Position numbers and translations under genes: made by a program. The notes beneath the pieces were generated by a model. That model was given only the letters and a program-made list of their open reading frames with translations. It searched no databases and was not told where the DNA came from. Below are positions 35,904 to 51,120 of a DNA stretch of 64,000 nucleotides, piece after piece. Origin of the DNA: an uncultured Gellertiella sp. GTDB taxonomy: Bacteria; Pseudomonadota; Alphaproteobacteria; Rhizobiales; Rhizobiaceae. Positions within the stretch are counted from its first letter, which is position 1; the number at the start of each line of letters is the position of its first letter. Location of the stretch: contig NZ_OY735139.1 of NCBI RefSeq assembly GCF_963457605.1, positions 124,001 through 188,000 on the forward strand. The letters are read 5' to 3'.

Positions 35904-35977
35904 TGCATCCGTTCATCACCCGGTTTGAAGGCGGGCATCGTCGCGCGGGCCAATGACCCGCGCAATGAATGAGACTG

Positions 35978-38773
<2,796 letters not shown>

Positions 38774-39101
38774 TTGGGATCACAATCTCTGTCTAGAATC
38801 ACTCTTGTTTTTATAGCGGAAAGCGCCGTTTCGCGCCAATTTCGCTGAAGGTTTTGAACAACCTTTCAAGGTTTTGCACCAAAACCGGGCCGATTCCAAG
38901 GCATTTAAAATTATTCTTATAAAACAACATATTATCCGGCTTTTTTATCCTGCCCCGCGCGGGTTGGAACCGGTTCTCCCGTAAAGCCCGAAAGGGCTGC
39001 GCAAAAGGTGCAAAGGGATCGCACTCGCCCTATAGTCCGGCAAAGGCCAGGGTAGGCGCGATTCTCGCCGCAAGCCTCGCCAACGGGAGGGGATATCATC
39101 C
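38774..39101. other. Divergent intergenic region between gyrA and marC-like gene
   Basis: About 330 bases with AT-rich patches (38905-38950) and a small inverted repeat AAGGTT/AACCTT near 38855-38873. It should contain the gyrA promoter and that of the MarC-like gene. No gene or known operator is seen. Confidence 0.5.
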
Positions 39102-39728
39102 ATGGAAACGCTGCTGAATGCCTTCACCACCCTGCTGGTGACGCTCGATCCGCCGGGCATGGCACCGATTTTCCTCGGACTGACTGTCGGCATGACCCGC
39201 GACCAGCGCAAGCAGGTGGCGCTGCGCGGCAGCACCATCGCCTTCTGCATTCTCGCCGTCTTTGCCCTGTTCGGGGCCAAGGTGCTGGGCACGCTGGGCA
39301 TTTCCATCGGTGCCTTCCGGGTGGCGGGCGGCTTGCTGCTGTTCTGGATCGCCTTTGAAATGATTTTCGAAAAGCGCCAGGAGCGCAAGGAAAAGACCTC
39401 GGAAGTGGCGATCAGCAAGGATCACATCCACCATGTCGCGGTCTTCCCCCTCGCCCTGCCGCTGATTGCCGGCCCCGGCGCGATTTCCGCCACCATCCTG
39501 ATTTCGGGCGCGATGTCCGGCACATTCGAGCGCCTGCAGTTCCTCGGGGTGATTGCCGTGTCGATTGGCCTGCTGTTCTGCGTGATGCTGATTGCCGACC
39601 GCTTCGCCAAGCTGCTGGGCGTTACCGGACGGGCGATCATGACCCGCCTGCTCGGCGTCATTCTCGCCGCCCTTGCCGCCCAGTTCGTCATCGACGGCGT
39701 CAAGTCAGCCTTTCACATGATAGGCTGA
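39102..39728 (+). CDS. MarC-family integral membrane protein
   Basis: A 208-residue protein with six hydrophobic segments, matching the MarC/UPF0056 family: LVTLDPPGMAPIFLGLT near the start and the conserved FPLALPLIAGPGAIS after a polar loop (about 95-115). Members are inner-membrane proteins of uncertain function; a link to multiple antibiotic resistance was not upheld in E. coli. GGGAGGGG precedes the ATG. Confidence 0.9.
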   Translation: METLLNAFTTLLVTLDPPGMAPIFLGLTVGMTRDQRKQVALRGSTIAFCILAVFALFGAKVLGTLGISIGAFRVAGGLLLFWIAFEMIFEKRQERKEKTSEVAISKDHIHHVAVFPLALPLIAGPGAISATILISGAMSGTFERLQFLGVIAVSIGLLFCVMLIADRFAKLLGVTGRAIMTRLLGVILAALAAQFVIDGVKSAFHMIG

Positions 39729-39769
39729 GGCGGGACGGACACAGGCCTCGGCGGGAATGGAAATACGCG

Positions 39770-40039
39770 TCAAGCCGTATGGCGCTGCTGCCGGATCTCG
39801 ACGCATTGCGGCAGGCTCGACAGCACCCGCTCGGGCGATGCCGGATATTTCACCAGAAGTTCCGCCGGGCGGATGGGCCGGTCAATCAGATTGCCGCCGC
39901 AATTCGGGCAGCGACCGGACAACGGACCGGCAGCGCAGCTCCGGCACCAGGTACATTCGAAGGAACAGATCAGCGCATCGCCACTGTCGGGTGGAAGATC
40001 CCGGTCACAGCATTCGCAATTGGGTCTGAGTGCCAGCAT
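39770..40039 (-). CDS. DUF1272 cysteine-rich protein
   Basis: An 89-residue protein whose first 50 residues match DUF1272: RPNCECCDRDLPP..ALICSFECTWCRSCA....CPNCGGNL. The eight or so cysteines probably bind one or two zinc ions. The function is unknown. It lies 15 bp downstream of the small membrane-protein gene at 40055-40309, so the two are likely co-transcribed after ssb. Confidence 0.82.
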   Translation of the reverse strand: MLALRPNCECCDRDLPPDSGDALICSFECTWCRSCAAGPLSGRCPNCGGNLIDRPIRPAELLVKYPASPERVLSSLPQCVEIRQQRHTA

Positions 40040-40054
40040 GCAGCCATCCCCGGT

Positions 40055-40309
40055 TCAGCGGCGGGCCTTCAGGATATATTTCCACAGCGTGCTGCCGAAA
40101 AACCGGTTGGCAATGACGAAATAGGCGATGATCAACGCAAAAGCGATGAAAGCGGGCAGACCGTTCAACCGAAAGCCGTCGGCGGTCCGGCCGCCGGAGA
40201 TGCTGGCCACCACAAAGCCCATGACGATAAAGGCGGTCAGAAGGTCAAGAAAAAAGGCCAGTATGATCCGCCAGCTGGCTGGCACCGGCTTCGTTTCTGC
40301 ATCACTCAT
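40055..40309 (-). CDS. Small RDD-like membrane protein
   Basis: An 84-residue protein with two hydrophobic helices (about 14-38 and 52-70) and a conserved-looking end FFGSTLWKYILKARR, similar to the last part of RDD-family proteins (GGTLWQRIL). It may be a short member of that family. The function is not known. ssb lies 48 bp upstream and the DUF1272 gene directly downstream. Confidence 0.6.
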   Translation of the reverse strand: MSDAETKPVPASWRIILAFFLDLLTAFIVMGFVVASISGGRTADGFRLNGLPAFIAFALIIAYFVIANRFFGSTLWKYILKARR

Positions 40310-40357
40310 CGCATCCCGCCCCCGTTACAGTCTCACCTGTGCAAAACCATCCCGTTC

Positions 40358-40891
40358 TCAGAACGGGATGTCATCATCGAGATCGCGCGAGAAGCCGCCG
40401 CCGGAGGCCGGAGCGGAGCCGCCGCGACCGGAGGAACCGCCGCCACCCGAGCCATAGTCATCGCCATAGCTGCCGCCGTAATCGCCGCCCGCAGGCGCGC
40501 CGCCACGGGCGCCGCCCGCACCGGCACCGCCGCCATCGCCGCGGCCGCCAAGCATGGTCAGCGTCGAGTTGAAGCCCTGCAGCACCACTTCGGTCGAATA
40601 GCGGTCCTGGCCATTCTGGTCCTGCCACTTGCGGGTCTGCAGCTGGCCTTCGATATAGACCGTCGAGCCCTTCTTCAGATATTGCTCGGCAACCTTGCAG
40701 AGGCCTTCGTTGAAGATCACCACGGTGTGCCATTCGGTCTTTTCACGGCGCTCGCCGGAATTGCGGTCGCGCCAGGATTCCGAGGTGGCAATCCTGAGGT
40801 TGGCAATCGGCCGACCGTCCTGCGTGCGCCGGATTTCCGGGTCAGCCCCGAGATTGCCGACCAAAATGACCTTGTTTACGCTACCAGCCAT
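40358..40891 (-). CDS. ssb: Single-stranded DNA-binding protein
   Basis: A 177-residue SSB: OB-fold domain ([21 protein letters not shown]... to about 115), a Gly/Ala/Ser-rich disordered linker and the acidic protein-interaction tip DLDDDIPF. It coats single-stranded DNA in replication and repair. The start at MAGS fits relatives; an upstream extension is not needed. It is divergent from uvrA, and an SOS box lies between them, so damage induction through LexA may act on either gene. Confidence 0.96.
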   Translation of the reverse strand: MAGSVNKVILVGNLGADPEIRRTQDGRPIANLRIATSESWRDRNSGERREKTEWHTVVIFNEGLCKVAEQYLKKGSTVYIEGQLQTRKWQDQNGQDRYSTEVVLQGFNSTLTMLGGRGDGGGAGAGGARGGAPAGGDYGGSYGDDYGSGGGGSSGRGGSAPASGGGFSRDLDDDIPF

Positions 40892-41031
40892 ATCAAACCA
40901 TCCCTGTCTGCCCCGTCGGGCAGCTTCCTGTCTCGCCCGCCATCCCGGCGGTTCCTTCAAATCCAGTCGGCACCATAGACCATATGGCGGGTCTATGGCC
41001 TCACCGGAGGCTTAACCCACAGGTCTTTTTC

Positions 41032-41046
41032 GTTCTTTCTTTGTTC
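41032..41046. promoter_or_regulatory. LexA (SOS) box between ssb and uvrA
   Basis: GTTCTTTCTTTGTTC is an exact match to the alphaproteobacterial LexA site GTTC-N7-GTTC. It lies 141 bp before the ssb start and 184 bp before the uvrA start, in the divergent promoter region. uvrA is a classic SOS gene. Confidence 0.82.
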
Positions 41047-41230
41047 TAATCTTCCGCTAAGATCGTGTCAACCGAATCGTTGTGCGCGAGGCGCGGCATC
41101 AGTTTTCCCGGGAAACGATTCGCTTTCCCGGGGCAAATCCGGCGTTGCCGCTCGACACCGGGCATGGGATCACTACATAGGAAGCTCCACGCCATCACCC
41201 CAAGCGGCGACCTGTCTGAAGCGGAAGATC

Positions 41231-44149
<2,919 letters not shown>

Positions 44150-44171
44150 GCTCGAAACCGGGAGGGGCAGC

Positions 44172-44995
44172 ATGACGAAAGCGGGCGAAATCAGGGTCGG
44201 GATCGGCGGCTGGACCTTCGAACCCTGACAGGGCACCTTCTATCCGGCGGATCTGAAAGCGAAGGATGAACTGCATTCCGCCAGCCGCCAGCTGCGCACG
44301 ATCGAGGTCAACGGCACCTATTACAGCACCCAGAAACCCGCGACCTTCGCCAGATGGGCCCCGACGTGCCGGACGATTTCGTCTTCAGCCTGAAGGCGAG
44401 CCGCTATGCAACCAATCGCAAGGTGCTCGGCGAGGGTGGTGACTCCGTCAGCCGCTTCCTCGATTCCGGCATTTCGGAGCTTGACGATCACCTCGGCCCC
44501 ATCCTCTGGCAATTCATGGCCACCAAGAAGTTCGAGCCGGAGGATTTCGAGGACTTTCTGAAGCTGCTGCCGGAAAAGCAGGATGGTATTGTCCTTCGCC
44601 ATGTGGTCGAGGTCCGCCATCCCTCCTTCATCGTTCCCGAATTTGCAGCGCTGCTGGAGAAATACGCGGTCGGGCTGGTGGTGGCCGATCATGCCGATTA
44701 TCCCCTGATGGCGGATGTCACGGCGGATTTCGTCTACCTGCGCCTGCAAACCGGTTCGGATGACGTGGCGACCTGCTATGACGCGGCGAGAATGACGACC
44801 TGGCAGAAACGGATCGAGACCTGGGCTGCTGGCGGAACGGTCGGGGATCTTACCCTCGCCGCGCCAGGGCGGCTGGCCGAGCCCGGGCGTGCGAAGAAGA
44901 AGCAACCAAGGGATGTGTATTCCTATTTCATCACGGAGGGAAAAGTGAATGCGCCTGCAGGTGCAAAATACCTTCAACACCATCTAAACAGGTAA
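44172..44995 (+). pseudogene. Broken DUF72-family gene
   Basis: The reading frame begins MTKAGEIRVGIGGWTFEP, a DUF72 start, but the next codon is TGA (44226-44228) where the family has tryptophan. Past a stretch that still reads GTFYPADL...EVNGTYYST, a one-base loss near 44358 shifts the frame. The remainder (44354-44995, DDFVFSLKASRYATNR... YSYFITEGKVNAPAGA) is well preserved. Two lesions make it a recent pseudogene of a TIM-barrel protein of unknown function. Sequencing errors could mimic the shift but hardly both lesions. Confidence 0.85.
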
Positions 44996-45222
44996 TTTTC
45001 AAGGTTTTCCCGGTCTTTTCCACCCGGTGCATCTTTTTTGAACCAGATTTTTTCCTTAGCCGCCTACGCACGTGACGGTTAGTAAATTGTGACAATGTCG
45101 TGAATACGGTACTGTGTGTCGCTAGACTCACCGCAGGGCTCGCTTTAAAAGCAGAGTTTCGCGCGTCTCATGTTTTTTTCATAAGCGGACGCAATTGTCC
45201 GCATTCCCTCGCAAGGCCCGCC

Positions 45223-46878
45223 ATGACCGGTTCCATCGTCTTCATCAATCTTGCCGGTGCCGTGGCGCTGCTGCTCTGGGCCACCCGCATGGTGCGCACC
45301 GGCGTGGAACGCGCCTATGGCAGCCTGTTGCGCGACAAGCTGCGGCTGGCCATCGGCAATCGCTTCACGGCTGCCGTCGCCGGGTTTTTCCTCGCCATCG
45401 GCCTGCAGAGCGCAACGGCAGTGGCGCTGATCGTCTCCGGCTTTGTTGCGGCCAGCTATGTCTCGACGACGATAGGGGTCGCAACCCTGCTCGGGGCCGA
45501 TTTCGGCTCGGCCTTCGTGGTCCGTCTGCTCCGGCATGACCTGTCGCTGCTGGTGCCGATCCTGATGCTGCTCGGTACCGTTGCGTTTCGAGCCAGCGAG
45601 GCGCGCAACTGGCGGCAGGTGGGCCGCATCTTCTTCGGTCTCGGCCTGCTGCTGCTGTCGCTGCGGCTGATCGGCGAAGCCTCCGATCCGCTGAAGCACA
45701 GCGATCTCCTGCCGATTGTCATCAACTACCTGTCGAAGGACTGGATCACCGCCTTTCTGCTGGCCGCGCTGCTCGCCTGGGCGTTCCATTCCAGCGTCGC
45801 CTCGATCCTGCTGTTTGCCTCGCTGGCCGACCGGCAGTTGCTGACGCCGGAGCTGGTCATTCCTCTGGTGCTGGGGGTGAATTTCGGCGGCGCGGTGATC
45901 GGTGCCATGCTGACCCGGGGAGACGAGCCCTCGGCGCGCATCGTGCCGCTCGGCAATGTGGTGATCCGCGGCTTCGGCACGGTGATCGCGCTGGTGCTGC
46001 AACTGGTCTTCCAGATCAAGCCCACGGTTTTTGCAGAACATCCCGGCGATGCCGTGGTGCTGGTGCATATGGCGATGAACCTGGCGGTAATCGTGCTCGG
46101 CCTGCCGCTCTGCCATCTGGTGGCAAAGGCGCTCGAGCGCTATCTGGCGAAGCCCGCAACCGCCGCTGCGGACCGGCCCGGCGATGACCGGATTTCGGCG
46201 CTGAGCCCCGCCGACCTTGCCAATCCGCGCCAGGCCATCAACAACGCCACCCGTGAGGTGATGACGGTCTGCGACAAGATCGAGGTGATGCTGACCAAGA
46301 TCCCCGATGTCTTCGAAAACCCGGATGAGGTCAGGATGGCGCGGATCGAGGCACTTGACGACGAGGTCGACAGTACCCATCGCGACATCAAGTTCTATCT
46401 GGCCCGCATTTCGCAGACGGCGCTGGACCCGAAGTCGGCAGCCCAGTGCCAGGATCTGCTCGGCGCGACCATCAAGCTCGAACAGACCGCCGACATCATC
46501 TCGCAGAACATGCTGACCCGCGCCCGCAAGAAGGCCGCCCGCAAGATCGCCTTTTCCGCCGAGGGCTGGAGCGAGCTGAAGCAGATGCATGACGAAGTCC
46601 TGCACAATGTCCGCATGGCCTTCAACCTGCTGGTCAATCCCGATGTCGAACATGCCCGCCAGCTGGTGGCGCAAAAGGAAATGGTGCGCGCGCTGGTGCG
46701 CACCAGCGAGGAAAAGCACCTGCAACGCCTGCGTGACGGCAATATCGCCAGCTACGATTCCTCCTCCATCCATATCGATACGATCCGCGACCTGAAGGAG
46801 ATCAACTCGCTGGCCGTGTCGATTGCCTATCCGGTACTGGAAAGTGCCGGCATGCTGCGCCAGAGCCGCCTGCTGTAG
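45223..46878 (+). CDS. Na/Pi cotransporter family protein
   Basis: A 551-residue protein. The N-terminal 330 residues carry about eight to ten membrane segments with two Na_Pi_cotrans repeats (the QSATAVALIVSGF and HSSVASILLFASL pair). The C-terminal 200 residues form a helical PhoU-like domain (IEALDDEVDSTHRDIKFYLARIS). Such proteins take up or export phosphate with sodium. The start ATG 45223 lies just before the first membrane segment; ribosome site weak. Confidence 0.9.
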   Translation: MTGSIVFINLAGAVALLLWATRMVRTGVERAYGSLLRDKLRLAIGNRFTAAVAGFFLAIGLQSATAVALIVSGFVAASYVSTTIGVATLLGADFGSAFVVRLLRHDLSLLVPILMLLGTVAFRASEARNWRQVGRIFFGLGLLLLSLRLIGEASDPLKHSDLLPIVINYLSKDWITAFLLAALLAWAFHSSVASILLFASLADRQLLTPELVIPLVLGVNFGGAVIGAMLTRGDEPSARIVPLGNVVIRGFGTVIALVLQLVFQIKPTVFAEHPGDAVVLVHMAMNLAVIVLGLPLCHLVAKALERYLAKPATAAADRPGDDRISALSPADLANPRQAINNATREVMTVCDKIEVMLTKIPDVFENPDEVRMARIEALDDEVDSTHRDIKFYLARISQTALDPKSAAQCQDLLGATIKLEQTADIISQNMLTRARKKAARKIAFSAEGWSELKQMHDEVLHNVRMAFNLLVNPDVEHARQLVAQKEMVRALVRTSEEKHLQRLRDGNIASYDSSSIHIDTIRDLKEINSLAVSIAYPVLESAGMLRQSRLL

Positions 46879-46968
46879 GCGCGGGCAGAGATCGGATTAT
46901 CCAGTCGCATCAACTGACTGGACGCATTGCTGAAATGAGGGTCTTCCGACTTGCGGCCCTGCCTTCCG

Positions 46969-48441
46969 TTACGGCAGTGGATAAAGATGCTCCGGCAGGT
47001 CCTCCGCCGTCAGGCCCGGGCCTGCCCGCTCGCCGGCCTTGCCATGCAGGAAGACCCCGGCGGAAGCTGCGTCGAAGGCGGGCATGCCCTGCGCCATCAG
47101 GCCACCGATCAGCCCGGCCAGCACATCGCCGGAGCCGGCGGTGGCAAGCCAGGGCGGGGCATTGGTGTTGATCCGTGCGCGGCCATCGGGTGCCGCGATC
47201 ACGGTATCGGCCCCTTTGCAGACGATGACGGCGCGGGCGCGGGCGGCGGCGGCCTGCGCCTTTTCGACCTTGCCGGGACCGGGGTCGGCGGCAAGGTCGG
47301 GAAACAGCCGGGCGAATTCCCCCTCATGCGGAGTCAGCACCATCGTCGGCGCCTCCATGGCCGCGTAGAGCGAGAACAGCGCCTGCGGCCTGTCGCGCCA
47401 GGCGGAAATGCCATCCGCATCGAGCACCAGCGGTCGTCCCGCGATCAGCTCCACCAGAGACCGGATCGTCTCGCCGGAGCTAAAACCCGGACCCAGCACG
47501 AAGGCACTTAGCCGCCGATCGGCGATCCAGTCGGCCACCGCCTTCAGGTCCGCCAGCACCTTCACCATGATCGCCGTCAGATGGCTGGCAACGACAGCGG
47601 CGGCGTCAGGCGGCACGCCAAGCGTCACCAGCCCGGCCCCGGCCTTGAGCCCGGCCCGGGCGGAAAGCCGTGCGGCACCCGATGTGGTGGCCCCGCCGGA
47701 AAAGACCCCGAGATGGCCACGGCGAAACTTGTGGCTCTCCGGCCCGGGGACCGGGAGCTGCCAGAGTGACGGATCATTCCGCCGGATCTGCCCGGCACAG
47801 GCGGAGAGAATGCGGTGCGGAATGCCGATATCGAAAATCTCGGTCGGGCCGCAGAGGGCCCGCCCCGGCAGCAGGAGATGGCCGGGCTTCAGCGCCATGA
47901 AGGTGACGGTATGGCTGGCCTGAAAGGCAGCACCGCGCACCATGCCGGTGCGCCCGCAGAGGCCGGAGGGCAGGTCGACCGCGACCACCGGCAGGGCTCG
48001 TGCCGTGACGGTGTCGATCACGGCTTTCACATCCTCCGGCACCGGTTTGGAAAGACCCGCACCGAACAGGGCGTCGATGATGACATCGCCGGTTTCGGCC
48101 TGATACTGGTCAAGCGGCAGACTTTTGGCGGCAACACGAGCCCGGGCGGTGGCGGCATCGCCCTTCAGCCGTTCGGGATCACCAAGATGGAAGATCTCGA
48201 CCCTTGCACCGGACGCGCTGAGCGCCCCTGCCGCGACATAGCCATCGCCGCCATTGTTGCCGGGGCCGCAAAACACGACAAAGCGCAAGGTAGCGGGATA
48301 AAGCCGAAGCGCCGCCGCCGCCACCGCCTGCCCTGCCCGCTCCATCAGCCCAAAGCTGTCGATACCGGAGACAGCTGCCGCACGGTCGGCGGCGGCCATT
48401 TCATCGGGGGTGAGAAGCAGGGTCGGGAGCGCATCAGCCAT
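46969..48441 (-). CDS. nnr: Bifunctional NAD(P)H-hydrate epimerase and dehydratase
   Basis: A 490-residue fusion that repairs hydrated NAD(P)H. The N-terminal YjeF-type epimerase part (about 1-215) has GPGNNGGDGYVAA and the C-terminal ADP-dependent carbohydrate-kinase-like dehydratase (about 225-490) has HKFRRGHLGVFSG, LTPHEGEFARL and NAPPWLATAGSGDVLAG. The ATG at 48439-48441 begins MADALPTLL. It is divergent from glnB, a neighbour seen in other rhizobia. Confidence 0.93.
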   Translation of the reverse strand: MADALPTLLLTPDEMAAADRAAAVSGIDSFGLMERAGQAVAAAALRLYPATLRFVVFCGPGNNGGDGYVAAGALSASGARVEIFHLGDPERLKGDAATARARVAAKSLPLDQYQAETGDVIIDALFGAGLSKPVPEDVKAVIDTVTARALPVVAVDLPSGLCGRTGMVRGAAFQASHTVTFMALKPGHLLLPGRALCGPTEIFDIGIPHRILSACAGQIRRNDPSLWQLPVPGPESHKFRRGHLGVFSGGATTSGAARLSARAGLKAGAGLVTLGVPPDAAAVVASHLTAIMVKVLADLKAVADWIADRRLSAFVLGPGFSSGETIRSLVELIAGRPLVLDADGISAWRDRPQALFSLYAAMEAPTMVLTPHEGEFARLFPDLAADPGPGKVEKAQAAAARARAVIVCKGADTVIAAPDGRARINTNAPPWLATAGSGDVLAGLIGGLMAQGMPAFDAASAGVFLHGKAGERAGPGLTAEDLPEHLYPLP

Positions 48442-48508
48442 GTCACCATTTGAAACCAATTCACAGCCAAGGCAATCCCTGACAAGGTGGGAGGTGCTTG
48501 TTCAAGAA

Positions 48509-48524
48509 TTGTGCAAATGCACAA
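48509..48524. promoter_or_regulatory. 16-bp perfect palindrome upstream of glnB
   Basis: TTGTGCAAATGCACAA is a perfect inverted repeat in the nnr-glnB gap, about 170 bp upstream of the sigma-54 promoter. The arms face the wrong way for the classic NtrC site (GCAC...GTGC), so its regulator is unknown. Confidence 0.4.
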
Positions 48525-48559
48525 AAAACAGGCAAATTGCAGGATATATTCGCACCTGA

Positions 48560-49096
<537 letters not shown>

Positions 49097-49160
49097 TCTG
49101 CCGGTGTCGGGAACGGCACCGGTAACCACTCGTTGTTTAATCTCTCAAGGAAAACGTCAA

Positions 49161-50570
49161 ATGACGACTGCAGCAGACGTTCTGAAGCAAATCAAAGATA
49201 ACGACATCAAGTTCGTTGACCTCCGCTTCACCGACCCCCGGGGCAAGCTCCAGCACGTAACCATGGATGTTGGTATCGTGGACGAAGACATGTTCGCCGA
49301 CGGCGTCATGTTCGACGGCTCGTCCATCGGCGGCTGGAAGGCCATCAACGAGTCCGACATGGTGCTCATGCCCGATCTCGATTCCGTCCACATGGACCCC
49401 TTCTTTGCCCAGTCGACCATGGTCATCCTCTGCGATATCCTGGATCCGGTCTCCGGCGAAAGCTACAACCGCGATCCGCGCGGCACTGCCAAGAAGGCTG
49501 AAGCCTATTTGAAGGCATCGGGCATCGGCGACACCATCTTCGTTGGTCCGGAAGCCGAATTCTTCGTCTTCGACGACGTCAAGTACAAGGCCGACCCCTA
49601 CAATACCGGCTTCAAGCTCGACAGCTCGGAATTGCCGTCCAACGACGACACCGACTATGACACCGGCAACCTCGGCCACCGTCCGCGCGTCAAGGGCGGC
49701 TATTTCCCGGTTCCCCCGATCGACAGCCTGCAGGACATGCGTTCCGAAATGCTGACGGTCCTGTCGGAAATGGGTGTCACCGTTGAAAAGCACCACCATG
49801 AAGTGGCCGCTGCCCAGCACGAGCTTGGCGTCAAGTTCGACACCCTGCTGCGCAATGCCGACAAGATGCAGATCTTCAAATATGTCGTGCATCAGGTCGC
49901 CAATGCCTATGGCAAGACGGCAACCTTCATGCCGAAGCCGATCTTCGGCGACAATGGTTCGGGCATGCATGTCCACATGTCGATCTGGAAGGGCGGCAAG
50001 CCGGGCTTTGCAGGCGACGAATATGCGGGCCTGTCGGAAAGCTGCCTGTTCTTCATCGGTGGCATCATCAAGCATGCCAAGGCGCTGAACGCCTTCACCA
50101 ACCCGTCAACCAACTCCTACAAGCGTCTGGTTCCGGGCTATGAAGCCCCGGTTCTGCTGGCCTATTCCGCCCGCAACCGTTCGGCCTCCTGCCGCATTCC
50201 GTTCGGCTCGAACCCGAAGGCAAAGCGCGTCGAAATCCGCTTCCCGGATGCGACCGCCAACCCCTACCTCGCCTTCGCCGCCATGCTGATGGCTGGCCTC
50301 GACGGCATCAAGAACAAGATCCATCCCGGCAAGGCCATGGACAAGGATCTCTATGATCTGCCGCCGAAGGAACTGAAGAAGATCCCGACCGTCTGCGGCT
50401 CGCTGCGCGAAGCACTCGAAAGCCTCGACAAGGACCGCAAGTTCCTGACCGCTGGCGGCGTTTTCGACGAAGACCAGATCGACAGCTTCATCGAGCTGAA
50501 GATGGCGGAAGTCATGCGTTTCGAAATGACCCCGCATCCGGTCGAATTCGACATGTACTACTCGGTCTGA
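49161..50570 (+). CDS. glnA: Glutamine synthetase, type I
   Basis: A 469-residue GSI subunit that condenses ammonia and glutamate. The sequence shows [10 protein letters not shown], the metal-binding [28 protein letters not shown] and [11 protein letters not shown], and the adenylylation site Y398 ([10 protein letters not shown]). It is therefore under GlnE control. An AAGGA ribosome site precedes ATG 49161. It is co-transcribed with glnB from the sigma-54 promoter and followed by a strong terminator. Confidence 0.98.
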   Translation: MTTAADVLKQIKDNDIKFVDLRFTDPRGKLQHVTMDVGIVDEDMFADGVMFDGSSIGGWKAINESDMVLMPDLDSVHMDPFFAQSTMVILCDILDPVSGESYNRDPRGTAKKAEAYLKASGIGDTIFVGPEAEFFVFDDVKYKADPYNTGFKLDSSELPSNDDTDYDTGNLGHRPRVKGGYFPVPPIDSLQDMRSEMLTVLSEMGVTVEKHHHEVAAAQHELGVKFDTLLRNADKMQIFKYVVHQVANAYGKTATFMPKPIFGDNGSGMHVHMSIWKGGKPGFAGDEYAGLSESCLFFIGGIIKHAKALNAFTNPSTNSYKRLVPGYEAPVLLAYSARNRSASCRIPFGSNPKAKRVEIRFPDATANPYLAFAAMLMAGLDGIKNKIHPGKAMDKDLYDLPPKELKKIPTVCGSLREALESLDKDRKFLTAGGVFDEDQIDSFIELKMAEVMRFEMTPHPVEFDMYYSV

Positions 50571-50623
50571 TCGACCCTCAATCGTGCGATCCGGTGTCCC
50601 GCGGGCCACCGGATCGCCATCAA

Positions 50624-50662
50624 AAAACCGGCCCTCTGCATGACGGGCCGGTTTTCGTTTTT
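50624..50662 (+). terminator. Terminator after glnA
   Basis: An 11-bp perfect stem AAAACCGGCCC/GGGCCGGTTTT (50624-50634 with 50645-50655) with a T-rich tail (CGTTTTT) 54 bp past the glnA stop. It can also act on the minus strand, below the broken gene at 50708. Confidence 0.88.
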
Positions 50663-50707
50663 CAGTGTCTGTCGTGTCGCATCGGGAAAATCGTCGTCTT
50701 TTGATCC

Positions 50708-51066
50708 TCAATAGTCGTCACAAAATCGTTCCCAGATGATTGTACGGAAATCTCCTGCCAAATAGATTGTCCCCATACGGCCATAATCAAAACCCTCCTG
50801 CTCCAGTGCGATGATCAATGGCATTCCACCGTCGCGCAGTTCAGGAAGATCCTCAACCTCGCTTCGCACGAGGCGCGCGAAGAGCTCCGGGCGCTTTTGT
50901 TCAATAGTATCGACGGCGCGCAGCAGGTCTTCGGGCGTTTAGAGTCTGTCAGGTTCTTACTGAACCAGACAGACTCTAATATTCTTTGTTTTCGTTTGTC
51001 TTTTCGGGAAAACCGGATTCCACTTTTCCCTGACAAACTCTAGGGTCTTTTGTATCGCGCACTCAT
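50708..51066 (-). pseudogene. Small gene interrupted by a palindromic repeat
   Basis: On the minus strand ATG 51066 (GAGG eight bases upstream) opens MSARYKRP and then runs into the repeat at 50940-51042. Directly after the repeat the frame resumes TPEDLLRAVDTIEQKRPEL... IIWERFCDDY to a stop at 50708. Removing the repeat with one TA copy restores the same frame, though with a TAA codon at the junction, one base from a sense codon. The reconstructed protein would have about 84 residues. I do not recognise its family. Confidence 0.6.
50940..51042. repeat. Dispersed palindromic repeat, copy A
   Basis: About 103 bp with inverted ends (TAGAGTCTGTCAGG against CTAGAGTTTGTCAGGG on the other strand), a first hairpin (AGAGTCTGTC...GACAGACTCT) and the conserved stretch GGGAAAACCGG-TTCCACTTTTCCC. 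TA dinucleotides stand at both edges. A longer related copy is at 57172-57292. Such sequences are typical rhizobial intergenic mosaic elements. Confidence 0.85.
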
Positions 51067-51120
51067 GGTCAAAACCTCGACTGTTGCTTCGCGAAGTGCG
51101 GGGCGGAGCGGAGCATCGCC

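Noticed and set aside
44354-44995. A shorter intact gene in the second half of the DUF72 locus
   Set aside because: It lacks the conserved N-terminal part of the family and has no ribosome site, so a pseudogene explains it better.
45060-45110. PhoB box ahead of the Na/Pi cotransporter gene
   Set aside because: TGTCAC-like units occur but the spacing does not fit the 11-bp direct-repeat pattern.
48509-48524. NtrC binding site
   Set aside because: The arms read GTGCA...TGCAC, the reverse of the NtrC consensus GCAC...GTGC.
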